The notes under the pieces were generated by a model. The model saw nothing but the letters and a program-made list of their open reading frames with translations. It was not told the DNA's origin and ran no database searches. The position numbers and the translations under genes are program-made. This document shows, in pieces, positions 1-10,910 of a DNA stretch of 64,000 bases. Source of the stretch: Coleophoma eucalyptorum. Lineage: Eukaryota > Ascomycota > Leotiomycetes > Helotiales > Dermateaceae. The DNA is taken from contig JALRME010000050.1 in the NCBI GenBank assembly GCA_026120035.1, positions 1-64,000 on the forward strand. The letters run 5' to 3'. Numbering within the stretch: the first letter of the stretch is position 1; every line of letters starts with the position of its first letter.

Positions 1-584
1 AACTTGACGATAACTGCGAAATGTAGTGCTGCTACTGAACTACCCTCTATTCCACGTCCTGCAACTCTATGTGCTCTGATGGGACTTTCCCCACCACACT
101 AATAAACTTCTATTTCAACTAATCATTAGAGTGCATTAGTTACGACTATTAATTTACAAGTCACGTTTAGTCTTGGTCCACCGAAGAGAGTTGGAAAACA
201 AGGTTATCTACAAGGTTAATAATCTTTAGTTTCAATTGGACATATAAAAATAAGGATCATCAGTATGCTCGTAAAAGCCTTTGTACGTACAGTGGCACAT
301 AGGAAAAACAAGCGGGGGAGCGGGATGCTGTAGTCTTTTAAGCGGTGGCACAGCACAGCAACAACTACCAGTTTTGGATAAAATTTTGGTGAGAGGTAGC
401 AATGAGGTTGAGGGAATCCCTGTGCTGTGATATCATCATCTTGGCGTAAGACAGAAGGCGTGAGTCGCGAATTGTTGATGAAACCTGAAATCACCATAAA
501 ATGATCTCATATTATGTTCTCTATTTCTGAAATATCTTTCTTTCTTCGTAGTTATCTTTTGACTTCTTGGATTCAATAGTAATC
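1..584. other. Upstream stretch, no gene seen
   Basis: AT-rich sequence leading into the protease-like gene. The short open frames here have no recognisable domain and no supporting splice structure. It presumably holds the promoter of the gene starting at 585. Confidence 0.4.
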
Positions 585-2507
585 ATGATCATGCTGTTCG
601 GTGCTATCATTTTGTCATTTTCCTTGATTCTGGTTATAGTAGCTGCAAGTCAAGGTGCTCACTCCTTGGCTACTGCACTGCAATTCTTGGGAGCTACACA
701 AATGAACAGTGCAATGAAACGCGACGTGACGAGCAAAACACTGGATATTCCTTTCGATATTTCGGTATGTTTATATTCCAGACTTTGGATGTAAATATCC
801 TTTGTCCTTCTAAGTGAAACCTTATAATACATATGCCAATTATATTAGTACTGATGTGAACATCTTTTAGTTTTATTTCATAAGATACTTTTACGCCTTC
901 AATTGTACTGTGGGGACACCTCCTCAGAATATATATATTACAATTGATACAGGGACTGGCGATTCTTCTTTCGCTAATTCGACTTCAATCAGTGAAAGCG
1001 AACCCCCGGATTCGACTTTCACACATACATGTAAGGATGGACCGAAAATCACCTTCATTTGAGGGGTCGTTTGCTAACACCGAAGAAAGTTAATACAACA
1101 CAATCCTCCACATACAACGCCTCAATATTAACAGTGAGAGCCGACAACACATCCACTCTAGGCGCAACCATCGACACGGGAAATTATTCAGAGTACATTT
1201 TTACATATTCTTCTGACAACTTCTCCATCGCTGGCGTTGAGCTTGATGACCTGCCCTTCCTTATCTCCCCAGAAGCGGAAGACACGAATGACACGGTAGC
1301 ATACTATACGACATATTACAACCAATTAGGCTTGGGACTCCCAACTAGTGAGGCAGCCCTATGGTTGTATCCGAATGCCGTGGCCCCATCATACTCGACC
1401 TTTACAGAACGCCTGGTGAGCCAGGGTGCAATTCAGAGTAATTCTTATAGCATCTGGGTTGACTCTGGAGATAATAAGAGCGGCCACCTTTTGCTTGGAG
1501 GCATCAATACAGGGCGGTATCAAGGATCACTTGCCACTCTATCTACCAGCGTCTTCACGGCGACAAGTATAAACGGTTGGACAGTTCTCGTAGTAGACAT
1601 TTCATCTTTGAGTTTCTCGGCAGGAACCGCTCGAAGCCAAGAGCCTATCACGCTCTCCAGTCCTGCCAAAGTAGCGCTCACGCAAACTCCTCTCACATAC
1701 CTTCCTTCAGAAATAGCGGTAGCAATTTGGAACGCACTCGGCGCTGAATACGACGAGAATATTGATCCCTTGTACGCGGTGCCAATTGTACCGTGTTCAT
1801 TCCTTACAAACAGCAGTACACTCAATATACAATTTTCCGGAACATCCAGCCTAGTCCTCGCTGTTCCCATGTCAGACCTAGTAGCGCACAATGGTACTGG
1901 ACCAACCTCCACAGGCGGACCATATGGCTCGGCCTGCATGGTTCAAATTCGGGCTGGACCAACAGACGTTGCGTACAGTCTCTCAGCATCGATTATGAAA
2001 CAGTTGTATACGGTGTACGACCTCTCGAATAATTTGATATCAGTTGCGTACACGGATTTTAACTCTACCGAGGACAACATTGTTGAGATTCCTCCTGGGG
2101 GAATTGGTGCTATTTCATCCAGCGCCCTTGGAACCTCAGCTCCTTTAGCTACAGAATCCTCAAATACAAACACGGGGCACAAAACCATTGGCCTGGCAGT
2201 TGGTTTAGGTGTGGGGATTCCTGTGGTTATTATCCTCGGCCTTCTCTATTTATGGCGTCGAAGGAGAACCGCCAAATCGGCTGCTGCTGAGGCAGCGGCA
2301 GCGGCAGCGGCAGCAGCGAAAGCAGAAATAGAGAATGGCAAGCCTGATAAAGCGGGGCCTGTCGGTGAGTTGCCGAGTTCTATCAACGAATTAGAGACTT
2401 CAGATGTCAGATATACGAAGACTGAACTCTCCAACCATGAAAAAGATGTACCTAGAGCAGAGTTGCCGGAGGAAACTGCTGTGTATGAGCTACCGGCCTC
2501 TAAGTGA
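585..2507 (+). CDS. Membrane-anchored aspartic-protease homologue (A1 family), probably inactive
   Basis: Gene model of three exons: 585-764, 871-1030 and 1090-2507, giving about 585 residues. The ATG at 585 opens a clear signal peptide (about residues 1-24). Exon 2 carries VGTPPQ followed by the first A1 active-site motif DTGTGD (Asp86). The core then follows normal A1 order, with QSSTY near 120. The region where the second active site should be reads LTQTPLTYLP instead of a DSGT motif followed by TLTYLP, so the second catalytic Asp is replaced (about residue 310, Leu). A transmembrane helix lies near 479-502, followed by RRRR and an Ala-rich cytoplasmic tail, giving a type I membrane topology like yapsins. 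Family assignment is firm; loss of peptidase activity is inferred from the missing Asp. It could act as a binding or sensor protein at the cell surface. Introns are 106 and 59 bases. Confidence 0.8.
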
Positions 2508-2840
2508 ACAAAGGGGGGGGGGGCGATAAGTTCTGCTTATCTTTGCGGCTGTGTCATAAGCACCAATAAGACACCCTGATGATGTAAACCCCCCGCAAAT
2601 CCATTTAACAAGAGCCCCATCCCCATTTATTGCTGTTTGGTTAAACATCTGATGGGCCACAATAAAGGACCAGGGCTACGCATGGTACAGTTTGGCCTTA
2701 TGCCAGCCACCGTCTTGAACAGCCACAAACTTTATAAATATCTCAGTGACAACCGCCAGCGTGGGGCATACCGCCTCTCAAACCAAACAGCCGACCGCCC
2801 GTAGCCTCTAGAAGGAAGCTATTTCTCAACCTGCAATACG
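2508..2840. other. Intergenic stretch with G-run
   Basis: Holds a run of about ten G residues just after the protease-like stop (near 2513-2522) and, further on, the promoter of the HET gene at 2841. No gene seen. Confidence 0.5.
2733..2740 (+). promoter_or_regulatory. Possible TATA box of the HET gene
   Basis: TATAAATA lies about 100 bases upstream of the ATG at 2841, a normal distance for a fungal core promoter. This supports 2841 as the start codon. Confidence 0.4.
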
Positions 2841-5372
2841 ATGAATGCAGCGTTATACAAAGATCAAGGAAATGGCTTTCGCGAACTAATAGTGCCACCA
2901 TATGAGTATCAGGCGTTAAATCATGACGCGCAGGAACAGCGTTTCCTCATCCTGCATCCATTCGCCGAAGACATGAGCGACAAGTCAGACCATGTAAGAT
3001 GTAGCATAGAGATCCAAACCTTACCAAACATTGAACCATTCGTCGCTGTCAAAAATACTAGAGGTTATCGTTTCATCAATGAAGCAATCGAGGTAGAAGG
3101 CCGAGGACTTCTCATCTCAGCTGCCCTGGAGATATTCTTACGGCACTTTAGGCGACCAGATGGACCTGTGAGGCTTTGGATACGACACATTTGTCTCATC
3201 GAGATGGATAAAGACGAGCAGAAGCGCTACTGGAACCGCACTTTCATTGACCCCATGTACGAATGCGCCAGTGAAGTCGTCGACATGAGCACATTCAACA
3301 AAGACCTCCTTGACAGAGGCGTAATTAAGTCTATCTACGACTCACGTTATGCAGAATGGACGAAGGAATGGCACAGTGTACCTGAACGCGCTCCTCTACC
3401 AAGGGTCTTTCCACTCCGAATTGGACAACGCTGCTCGCAGATCAACCCCACAGATAGATTCGCCCATGTGCCGCTCGACATGGTCACAAACGAAACCAGA
3501 ATACTCGTCATTCCGCCCTCAGTGGATCCAATGGCGCCGATAGTAGTAGGTCTGGCACACTGTCCGATTAAATGCGAGGTAGTCTTCCATGCACTATCCT
3601 ATACATGGGGTACAGCTCAACCAACCACCAATATTGTCGTAAATGGCCAGATCTTGACAATAACACAGAGTCTAGAGCAGATCTTGCGCGAAATCCGTCG
3701 CCCAACAGCCGATGTAGCAATCTGGATTGATGCAATCTGTATAAACCAGAACGATGTAGCTGAGCGAAACTGCACTGTACCTCGGATATCCACCGTCTAT
3801 GACTCCGCTGTTGCTGTAATCTCCTACATTGGTCCACCCGAAGACAGCGCCGATGAAGCGCTAGACTTTTTGCAACACCTCCAGGAGCCAATGATGAGGT
3901 GGAATAGCCTTGGAGACTGGGACATCGGACGAGACCAGAAAATTGGACCAGAAACTTACCCACATCTTTGTGCTGCGCTGTACAAGCTTCTTACGAGACC
4001 TTACTTCCGCCGTGTCTGGGTCTTGCAGGAAGTGGCATACGCCTCCAATCCAGTCATCGGCTGCGGCCGTCGTTTTGATATTACATTCGAGCAGCTGGAA
4101 AAAGCAGCATATAATTTCTTGGACATGCTTCGGCGAGACCACAGGCTTGCGGATCAGATGAAGCACGCCGCACCTGGCATGACAACTGTCTCTGAGGCTG
4201 AGCTTCTTTATGTTAGAAAGCTGTCTTACTTTAGGCATCTCATGTCACGAGGAACTAGCAGCCTTAGCCTGTTCTCATTCAGCAGCCATGTAAAAATTGG
4301 GAAACACTCACCTGGATTGCTGGAGACAGCCATCCTTGCTCGAGATTTTCAAGCAACAGACGGGCATGATAAGATCTTTGCACTGTGGAATCTGGCACAA
4401 GACAAAGAGGGTATCGAATTCAAGATGGACTACACCGACTCGGTTTCTATAAGCTTCACAAAGTTTGCGATGGCCTGGGCGATGCAGCACAAATCTTTGG
4501 ATATTATCGCCGCGGTATTCAGAGATGGCACAAGTACCGAATTCTACACTAAAGCGCCATCTTGGTGTCCTGACTGGACAATGCCATCAGGACTGAGTTG
4601 TTTCGTACGGAGGGAGAGCATTCCGATGCGGCCGATTTCCATCTTAGATGATCCTGGCTGTGCACTATATAGTGCTGACTGCGGAATGAAGAATGACGAC
4701 CTCGAACATCCTTTTTTCAAGTTTGATGGTGATTCACTTCTCTGTAGTGGTATTGTATTGGATCAACTTCACGCAGTTGTTGGGGATCCCGACCTAATTA
4801 CAGACAACGAGAATGAGGCATCTCAATCCAGGTTCTGGGCATACATGCAAGGCATCACTGAAATCTATGCCCAGGCCAAAGAGTATCCGTACGAGGACCT
4901 GCGGCGGGCAGCTTGGGCTATGCTGCATGGTGATGTGCCCTCAGCTTGGCTACGCCGGGATGACAGTCAAAACCGAGATGAGGACTATCCGGAAGAAGAG
5001 TATGTGTGCGAGTATGAAAAGTCTCGGTACATTCCGCTGTACGGTAGCAATTATAGCCGAATGGACGCATGGGATGCGGTACGGACAACACTCAGAGGCC
5101 GAACACTCGCCGTTTCGGAGGAGGGATACATGTGCTTAGTTCCACAGTGTGTTACTGAAATGCAGTCTCCAGGAGGATGGCTGCTAGCTATTTTAGCAAC
5201 TTGTTCTGTCCCTGTCTTACTGCAAAGGCTTGAAAGTGGCTCTTACCAGATTTTTGGATCTTGCTTTGTCCAGGGGTGGATGGAAGGGGAGGTCTTAACC
5301 CATCTTAGCGAAGGTGACCCGAAAGCGTTCTGGGCCGCGAGACAAAATGATGAAAAGCTTAGGATTCTATAA
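2841..5372 (+). CDS. HET-domain protein with an extra degenerate N-terminal HET-like module
   Basis: Single-exon gene of 843 residues. A normal HET domain starts near residue 247: FHALSYTWG (249-257), a VNG...LEQILREIR stretch (267-286) and IWIDAICINQND (294-305), then a TVYDSAVAVISYIG segment. HET proteins act in fungal non-self recognition and can trigger cell death when activated. A second copy of the same layout occupies about residues 22-150: FVAVKNTRG (67-75), a VEG...LEIFLRHFR stretch (85-104) and LWIRHICLIEMD (112-123). Spacing between the three blocks is identical in both copies (18 and 26 residues), but the first copy has lost the SYTWG, the Asp of WID and the INQ. I infer an internal duplication in which the N-terminal copy has decayed or been kept as a non-signalling module. 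The C-terminal half (about 350-843) is family-typical and not otherwise recognised. Confidence 0.9.
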   Translation: MNAALYKDQGNGFRELIVPPYEYQALNHDAQEQRFLILHPFAEDMSDKSDHVRCSIEIQTLPNIEPFVAVKNTRGYRFINEAIEVEGRGLLISAALEIFLRHFRRPDGPVRLWIRHICLIEMDKDEQKRYWNRTFIDPMYECASEVVDMSTFNKDLLDRGVIKSIYDSRYAEWTKEWHSVPERAPLPRVFPLRIGQRCSQINPTDRFAHVPLDMVTNETRILVIPPSVDPMAPIVVGLAHCPIKCEVVFHALSYTWGTAQPTTNIVVNGQILTITQSLEQILREIRRPTADVAIWIDAICINQNDVAERNCTVPRISTVYDSAVAVISYIGPPEDSADEALDFLQHLQEPMMRWNSLGDWDIGRDQKIGPETYPHLCAALYKLLTRPYFRRVWVLQEVAYASNPVIGCGRRFDITFEQLEKAAYNFLDMLRRDHRLADQMKHAAPGMTTVSEAELLYVRKLSYFRHLMSRGTSSLSLFSFSSHVKIGKHSPGLLETAILARDFQATDGHDKIFALWNLAQDKEGIEFKMDYTDSVSISFTKFAMAWAMQHKSLDIIAAVFRDGTSTEFYTKAPSWCPDWTMPSGLSCFVRRESIPMRPISILDDPGCALYSADCGMKNDDLEHPFFKFDGDSLLCSGIVLDQLHAVVGDPDLITDNENEASQSRFWAYMQGITEIYAQAKEYPYEDLRRAAWAMLHGDVPSAWLRRDDSQNRDEDYPEEEYVCEYEKSRYIPLYGSNYSRMDAWDAVRTTLRGRTLAVSEEGYMCLVPQCVTEMQSPGGWLLAILATCSVPVLLQRLESGSYQIFGSCFVQGWMEGEVLTHLSEGDPKAFWAARQNDEKLRIL

Positions 5373-6008
5373 AGACTGGCTTGATAGTCATCAATTAGGA
5401 TTGATCCCTTGTTTCTTCATTTATTGACGGTCGTTTCAAAGAGTGAAACAAAGCATTTGCATAATCAGTACTATTAGAGCAAACATTTAACTTCATTAAA
5501 GATATTTGTAGATATCGTAAGAGCTACCTATAACTAGATATAACTCGAGTAAAAATAGTAAACCATCTTAAATTAAAAACTAATATTACTTTATATGTTG
5601 CAAGGTCAATGAATATATTTTCAATTTTACTATAAACCCCTCCTCCACCTCTACAAACCATGTTAAGCGAAACCCATCGAGTGACCCGAAACCCGCCGGG
5701 TCGGGCTTTGCGAGTCAGGTTAGAGGACGACTTGCCCGAGTCCAAGCAGAGGATTATTTGCTGTAGGTTGCATTGCCGTGCCGAGTTTCTTTTCGGTGTC
5801 GAGAATAGTCCGTCCTTGAAGGTACACATAGCTTCGTCGTGGACATCATGCCCATTTATGCCTTGGTCTAAGATTGGCTCGTGGTCGTGGCGGGCACAAA
5901 CCTTTTAACATGGACATCATGTGAGTGGCTTTGCGGCTGAGAAAAGTACCTCTTCCACCACAATCCAACTCCATGATTACATCTCATCGGACACGTTAGG
6001 TAACAAAA
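5373..6008. other. Intergenic stretch, AT-rich
   Basis: Strongly AT-rich from about 5440 to 5640. An 82-codon open frame at 5660-5908 has no recognisable domain. No gene supported. Confidence 0.4.
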
Positions 6009-7001
6009 ATGGACAGGCAGCGTCTCTTGATAGAAAACCTCTCACGTAGTCGACAATGGCGTCATCTCTACACCCATAAACTGCAATGGTTTGGATGGGT
6101 GCTCCGCGGCCTCTCTACATCCCTCCTCCTTCCACCCAACCTTTGCAAACTATATTGGTATTTTAGCATCCATCACACTCCATCCGTTCTTCCGGACTTC
6201 TCGTCATTCTCCCTTTCTGTTGCGGCAGTAATCATCTGGATCTTCCTGTTCAGAAATCCAGTGATGTTCTTGCAGTTTAAGCGACCGGGAAGAGCGTATA
6301 AATGGATGGTTTGCGGAACAGTAGCACTGACCACGTTGCCAAATTGTCTGGTATCTATTTGGGCGCTGAACATGGCCCTCAAGAATGACGCCCTCGTGCT
6401 CGCGGGGGTGATATCGGCAACAGCGGCCATCGTGGCCTTGATTCCGATATCGGGACTTGTATGGTGGATGGCTTGGAGATTCTTGTTGGGTCGTGGCGAG
6501 AGCGATGAAGAGTTTGAGCCTATTGTTAAGAACAGCATGGTTGTTGCTGGCGGTGAAAGACAACAGTTGGCCCCCGCTGTCGAATCGTACACCGATACCG
6601 TTTCTATACCCTCGACCCGTACCGTAGTTACGCATGGGTATCTTTCTCACGCGTACGAAGAGCAGAGGCTAATAGCACAAAACCTGCATCCAGACCAGAG
6701 TTCTACCGGGCCTGTAGAGACAACACGACTAGAGGAAGTACATAGTGAAGAAGTTGAAGAGCTAGAACAACCATTGAATGAGGCGAATGCTACCTCAACC
6801 ACAGATGTCTCAAATCCCCGTCGCTGTCAGACCATAGCCCGATTCGAGTACATGTCACAAAATCACTTCGGCCCGCATTCCTGGCTCTTGTATCCCTTAA
6901 TACCCCTGGTCATATCTACCTCCGCTACTATTCTTCTGATCAGGCTCCTCATATGGATCTATGAGGTTCGACAATATAAGCTCAGAGCACCTTCACCGTA
7001 A
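6009..7001 (+). CDS. Multi-pass membrane protein of unknown function
   Basis: Intronless frame of 330 residues. Hydrophobic segments lie near residues 64-82, 97-121, 129-158 and 293-321, with a weaker one near 27-52. A polar, acidic loop of about 130 residues (160-290) separates the last helix, consistent with a soluble domain or linker. I recognise no enzyme or transporter motif. It lies tail-to-tail with the truncated HET gene at 7050-7749 and within a block of HET genes. Another membrane-protein gene also sits beside a HET gene at 14464, so a partnership is possible but is only inference. The amino terminus (MDRQRLL) follows a good in-frame ATG. Confidence 0.6.
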   Translation: MDRQRLLIENLSRSRQWRHLYTHKLQWFGWVLRGLSTSLLLPPNLCKLYWYFSIHHTPSVLPDFSSFSLSVAAVIIWIFLFRNPVMFLQFKRPGRAYKWMVCGTVALTTLPNCLVSIWALNMALKNDALVLAGVISATAAIVALIPISGLVWWMAWRFLLGRGESDEEFEPIVKNSMVVAGGERQQLAPAVESYTDTVSIPSTRTVVTHGYLSHAYEEQRLIAQNLHPDQSSTGPVETTRLEEVHSEEVEELEQPLNEANATSTTDVSNPRRCQTIARFEYMSQNHFGPHSWLLYPLIPLVISTSATILLIRLLIWIYEVRQYKLRAPSP

Positions 7002-7049
7002 GTCCTTGCTGATACCAGAGAACTAGCCAACTGAAACTTTCTAGCACAC

Positions 7050-7749
7050 TCAATCGTTACATTTTGAATGAGAAGCACATGCTTGAAGCCAGCCTTTGGC
7101 AGTCTCATAATGTGAAGCCGAGGATGGATCACCGCCGATGTAACGCCCGAGAACATCTCCGCTCAAAGCAGCCGGACTTTCTTTTAATAAAAGAATCAGC
7201 TTATTATCATCTGAAATTGCTGTAGGTTGTGAGAAGATACCTACCAGGATCTGCAGCGATGCATATCTCATGGTTTGACGAATTCCTCATGTCGCTGAAG
7301 CGGTCTCCTAGCTCGACGAGGAAGCGATTGGCCCGCAAGCCCCTGGATGGCGTAGCCAATACCTCATCTTTATAACTTTCGGAGATTGTCATATGCACAT
7401 AAATATCGGAATTCAGTGGCGTTGTTCCCATAAAGGCGTTAGTATAGAAGTAGTCGGGCTTCTCTGCGTCCTTTACGGCATCCAGCAATAACCTGCAGAA
7501 CTGACAACCTTGATCAGCGGCCACTTCAACCTCTTTCAAGAGGTAACCTTTCCTCCTGATGGAGCCTTTTGCGAACGATTGGATATTGAAGGTCTGGCAT
7601 CGTGTACACAAGGAAATATCAGCCTCATCCTGGTTGCGGATAGCTCCGACCGTCAGCGTTTGCGCATCAGATTCCCAGTCGTTGTGATATGGTTGAGCAT
7701 GAGGGTTGATTGTCGCCAATGAAATCAGACTTGCGCTACGGTTTAGCAT
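7050..7749 (-). CDS. Truncated HET-type protein: N-terminal region only
   Basis: Two exons on the minus strand (7749-7245 and 7180-7050; 64-base intron) give 211 residues. The sequence has the usual lead-in of many HET proteins: a CTRCQTFN motif, then GCQFCRLLLDA, and in exon 2 RYIGGDPSSAS followed by KGWLQACASHSKC. In full-length relatives this is followed by the HET domain itself (the LSYxWG and WIDxxCI blocks). Here the frame ends in TGA three codons after the SHSKC motif, and no HET block follows on this strand before the neighbouring gene. I read it as a decapitated HET gene, either a pseudogene or a short regulator-like remnant. The start at 7749 (MLNRSAS) is preferred over the further upstream ATG at 7932, which would add an unrelated hydrophobic leader. 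Confidence 0.6.
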
Positions 7750-8465
7750 GATGAAGGCATATGGTGTTGGCTGAGATGCTGGTGGAAGTCCAAAGTGCGT
7801 CCGAAGAAATGGATGTGGAAGTATATAAAAGACAAGGCGTCCAATTAAAGAAAGTCTGGGCGCATAGGTAAGCAGGCAAGATTTGACAAACACAAAACTG
7901 GTTAGGATAAACTTAGTGGATAACGTGTTCAACTATTCCTCTGTCGAGAAGCTGTTTACACTATGTGTACAGAAGCCGAAATGACTACTACATGGTAGAA
8001 TACATGACAGGAAAGAACTGTGCATATTGGATAAGCCCCCGATTCTGCGGCTCAGTTGAAATATTAAGGACTTAGGACGAGCCACTTATTCTTTTTACAA
8101 TGAAAAGGTGTTAACGAAGGTTTATCGCTTGAAGGTATGTCATTGCCAAGGTTGACACCAAACCTCGCAGTCCACATCCGCAGATTCGAGACATGATCCT
8201 TGATAACATCTTACTGCTGAAATAGACATTGTAGATTGTTGTGCACGTTCTGTATTTGCGATAAAGCCAAACCTTCGTTTTTGTGGCTCCATGAAGGCTC
8301 CTTCAAAATTGTGTCGGACGCGACATTAGGATAGCAAGCCCACTTATTTGATTATAAATCTAGCAATTTTATCTTCCGTCTCTACTAAGTGCCAAGGTCC
8401 AAGAAGTAATTGCCTTCCATTACCTTGAACCTAGACATCATAGTTATCTTGTATATATTAAACCA
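7750..8465. other. Intergenic stretch
   Basis: Lies between two minus-strand genes. It holds the presumed promoter of the truncated HET gene and the 3' end of the 8466-10910 gene. An in-frame extension of the first gene runs to 7932 but shows no domain. Confidence 0.4.
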
Positions 8466-10910
8466 TCATTCAATCAGGAGCTCATCAGATACCAGAGGTG
8501 GTAAAGGCCCACTACTAGGCCATGCTTGAACAGCTTTCCATGTCCATCGTTCTCTATTATGAGAAACACAAATCGCAAAAACCTGTCCATGGGATTCACC
8601 TCGGTTCCGAGATCTATCATATGCTTGTGCGCTGGAATTCATCAATGGTTGAATCAGAGCTACATGTTCATAGTGATCGTGAAACGCCTCGGCTAGTTTC
8701 CAGCAATTGTTCCTGATCCCTGGACCTGGCAGTATGGTTTCTGTGCGTTCACCACTAACTGAAAGTGATGTTATAGTTACCGGGTAGTTTCGATACACTG
8801 GTGCATCATCCCAATTAATGTGGTAAACCAGCCACTCGGCGAGTAAACCTTGACGTGTGACTAGTCCGAGCTCACTATTACTTCCTTCGAATGCGTTATA
8901 AGGGCCTAAGGGATTTCGATTTGAGTGGCCGTCTGATGCCCTTATGTATGGTGTCTTTGGTGCCCAGCTGAAACCTTTGATGGTCTCCATTCGGGGAACA
9001 TTTGACATGAGGTATGCAGTTGCAACTCGGTGATTGATTTTCGACATCCACATCTGTTCAGCACTGTTAAATACGACAGTAGAGCTAAGAAGACACCAAA
9101 TGACGATATCATCATTTTCTCGAGTAGCATGACGATGGCTGAGAAGACTGCCAGCCACTTCTGTGCTTTGGCGAGAAGAAGAGCGCCTAAATGCTTCTGC
9201 CGAAGAAGGGATGAGGTGCTGTGTTGCAAGGCACAGTATAGCAATATCCACAGACCCATATTGATGAGTTCTAGTGAGTGCTTCTTTGAGAGAGATCACT
9301 TTATTATATTTGCAGAGGATGTGAATAGCGTGACTCCCTTTCATTGCTTCGAGCAAAGTCCAGGCTCGAACATTCCAATCACATACGAAAAACGTGACCA
9401 GAATCGATTCCAGGAGCTCCCTTGTGAGAGTAGATATATCGATCGCCATCAGGTCCTTATCGCAGACCAGAGTGACTTTACTATTAGCAAATATGTGGTT
9501 GATATAACTAATCGCTTCTGAGCGGAGCTTGTGAGAATCAGGGATACACATAGAATCTATCCAGTAGCTTTTGCAGCCAAGCGCCTTAGCTATTCTCACA
9601 TATCGTCTATGCAGACACTCGTTAATCCCAACGTGAGGTCTGCTTCCCTGTCCATGGCTCCAAACATGTGATATTGCCATAGTCGATTCAGTAGCCTCAG
9701 TGTAAGTGATCTTTCTCGACCATGAGGTTAGAGACACGGCTGTTGGACCCTGTACCTTGATGAAAGATTGCTCATTCCAAACCACTTTTTGACATGACCC
9801 AGAGCATGATTCATCATGCAGAGATTGTTCTTCTTGCACGAGCCGCTTGTCAAGAAATCTCCCACAATGCAATGGATGGCTTCCATCGCAGGCATTGTCT
9901 GATTCGAACTGACATCTCGCGCTTTTGCCAGAGTGTATTTCAGAAAATCTCACATGCAAACGTCGAAAGTCGATTCCCATTGATGCTCGACTCGATCTCA
10001 GTAATTCAAATGCCCATGAGCACATATATCCGTGCCGTTTGTTGGCCCAGCCATATAATGTCGATCGGACTGACGGATTCATCAGCTGCGAACAGCCTCG
10101 CAAAGCAAGCATTGTGTCCCATTCCCTATCATATCCGAGAGCGAGGTGGGTTTTGAGGATAAACCAAAAGAATAGCATCAACGATCTCTGCCATGTCGCC
10201 CATAGAAAAGCGTTAAGTATGCTATTTCCCGTGACGTCGTACTTGCTAGCATTCCGGCTGATGCTAGTACCTGCGTCGATCAGTTCAGCCAGAAAGTCCA
10301 CAAATGACCGTATCGCAAGGCCTAGACTAAAACGACCAATCCCAGAATTGGTGACTAGTAATGACAGTTTCATAACAGAAGAACTGACTTTCGAAACGAC
10401 TTGCAATTGAGCCCATGTTGATATTGGATTGGCGGAATCGTCGTCGATGGACACTTTACTCGTCAAGTAACCTCGGAGCGGCTCGACCTGGGATGGATCA
10501 CCCCAAAGGTACGATGTTAAGTCAATCCGAGTTGGAACAGCAGGTAGTCTGGTCAATAAATGGCTTGCTTGTAAAACAGCAGATTCACTAGACACCTTTG
10601 GATCTAAGTCCGACACCTGATATTGACAAACTAGTTTTCCCGAGAGTGCTGAGTCTAAGTAGTCAAAATGGGTAGATGGATCTTTCGTCATAGACAGTAG
10701 CTGAGCCCAGAGTTCCTTGAAGGAATTCTGGCGGGCATAATCATCCATGCGATACCCATCTGTATCGATCGAAAGATCATCGAAGTAAAGAGTATCATTC
10801 CTCCATCTTTGGTCTGTTTGTTCCGGGAAAATCGTGGATCGATCACACCCACCATTCCAGATTGCAGCCAAATGCTCAGTAGTAAATGCGTCTGAGCTCA
10901 AATCCATCAT
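8466..10910 (-). CDS. Large HET-domain protein, paralogue A
   Basis: Intronless frame of 814 residues. The HET core sits in the middle: MAISHVWSHGQG (411-422), then CKSYWIDSMCIPDSHKL (about 446-462) and a SYINHIFANSKVTLVCDKDL segment (468-487). This is a divergent HET subclass, in which SHVWSHGQG replaces the usual SYTWG. Just before the core is a Cys-rich block (C333, C340, C349, then SCSGSC at 369-373) that is shared with the neighbour at 11487-14078 and could bind a metal. The N-terminal 300 residues are partly hydrophobic (about 237-260) and carry no motif I know. The two genes share gene order, strand, length and motif order, so they are tandem duplicates. The expected role is allorecognition or cell-death signalling. 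Confidence 0.85.
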   Translation of the reverse strand: MMDLSSDAFTTEHLAAIWNGGCDRSTIFPEQTDQRWRNDTLYFDDLSIDTDGYRMDDYARQNSFKELWAQLLSMTKDPSTHFDYLDSALSGKLVCQYQVSDLDPKVSSESAVLQASHLLTRLPAVPTRIDLTSYLWGDPSQVEPLRGYLTSKVSIDDDSANPISTWAQLQVVSKVSSSVMKLSLLVTNSGIGRFSLGLAIRSFVDFLAELIDAGTSISRNASKYDVTGNSILNAFLWATWQRSLMLFFWFILKTHLALGYDREWDTMLALRGCSQLMNPSVRSTLYGWANKRHGYMCSWAFELLRSSRASMGIDFRRLHVRFSEIHSGKSARCQFESDNACDGSHPLHCGRFLDKRLVQEEQSLHDESCSGSCQKVVWNEQSFIKVQGPTAVSLTSWSRKITYTEATESTMAISHVWSHGQGSRPHVGINECLHRRYVRIAKALGCKSYWIDSMCIPDSHKLRSEAISYINHIFANSKVTLVCDKDLMAIDISTLTRELLESILVTFFVCDWNVRAWTLLEAMKGSHAIHILCKYNKVISLKEALTRTHQYGSVDIAILCLATQHLIPSSAEAFRRSSSRQSTEVAGSLLSHRHATRENDDIVIWCLLSSTVVFNSAEQMWMSKINHRVATAYLMSNVPRMETIKGFSWAPKTPYIRASDGHSNRNPLGPYNAFEGSNSELGLVTRQGLLAEWLVYHINWDDAPVYRNYPVTITSLSVSGERTETILPGPGIRNNCWKLAEAFHDHYEHVALIQPLMNSSAQAYDRSRNRGESHGQVFAICVSHNRERWTWKAVQAWPSSGPLPPLVSDELLIE

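Noticed and set aside
5660..5908. 82-codon open frame on the plus strand
   Set aside because: No recognisable motif, overlapped by an opposite-strand frame, no splice partners.
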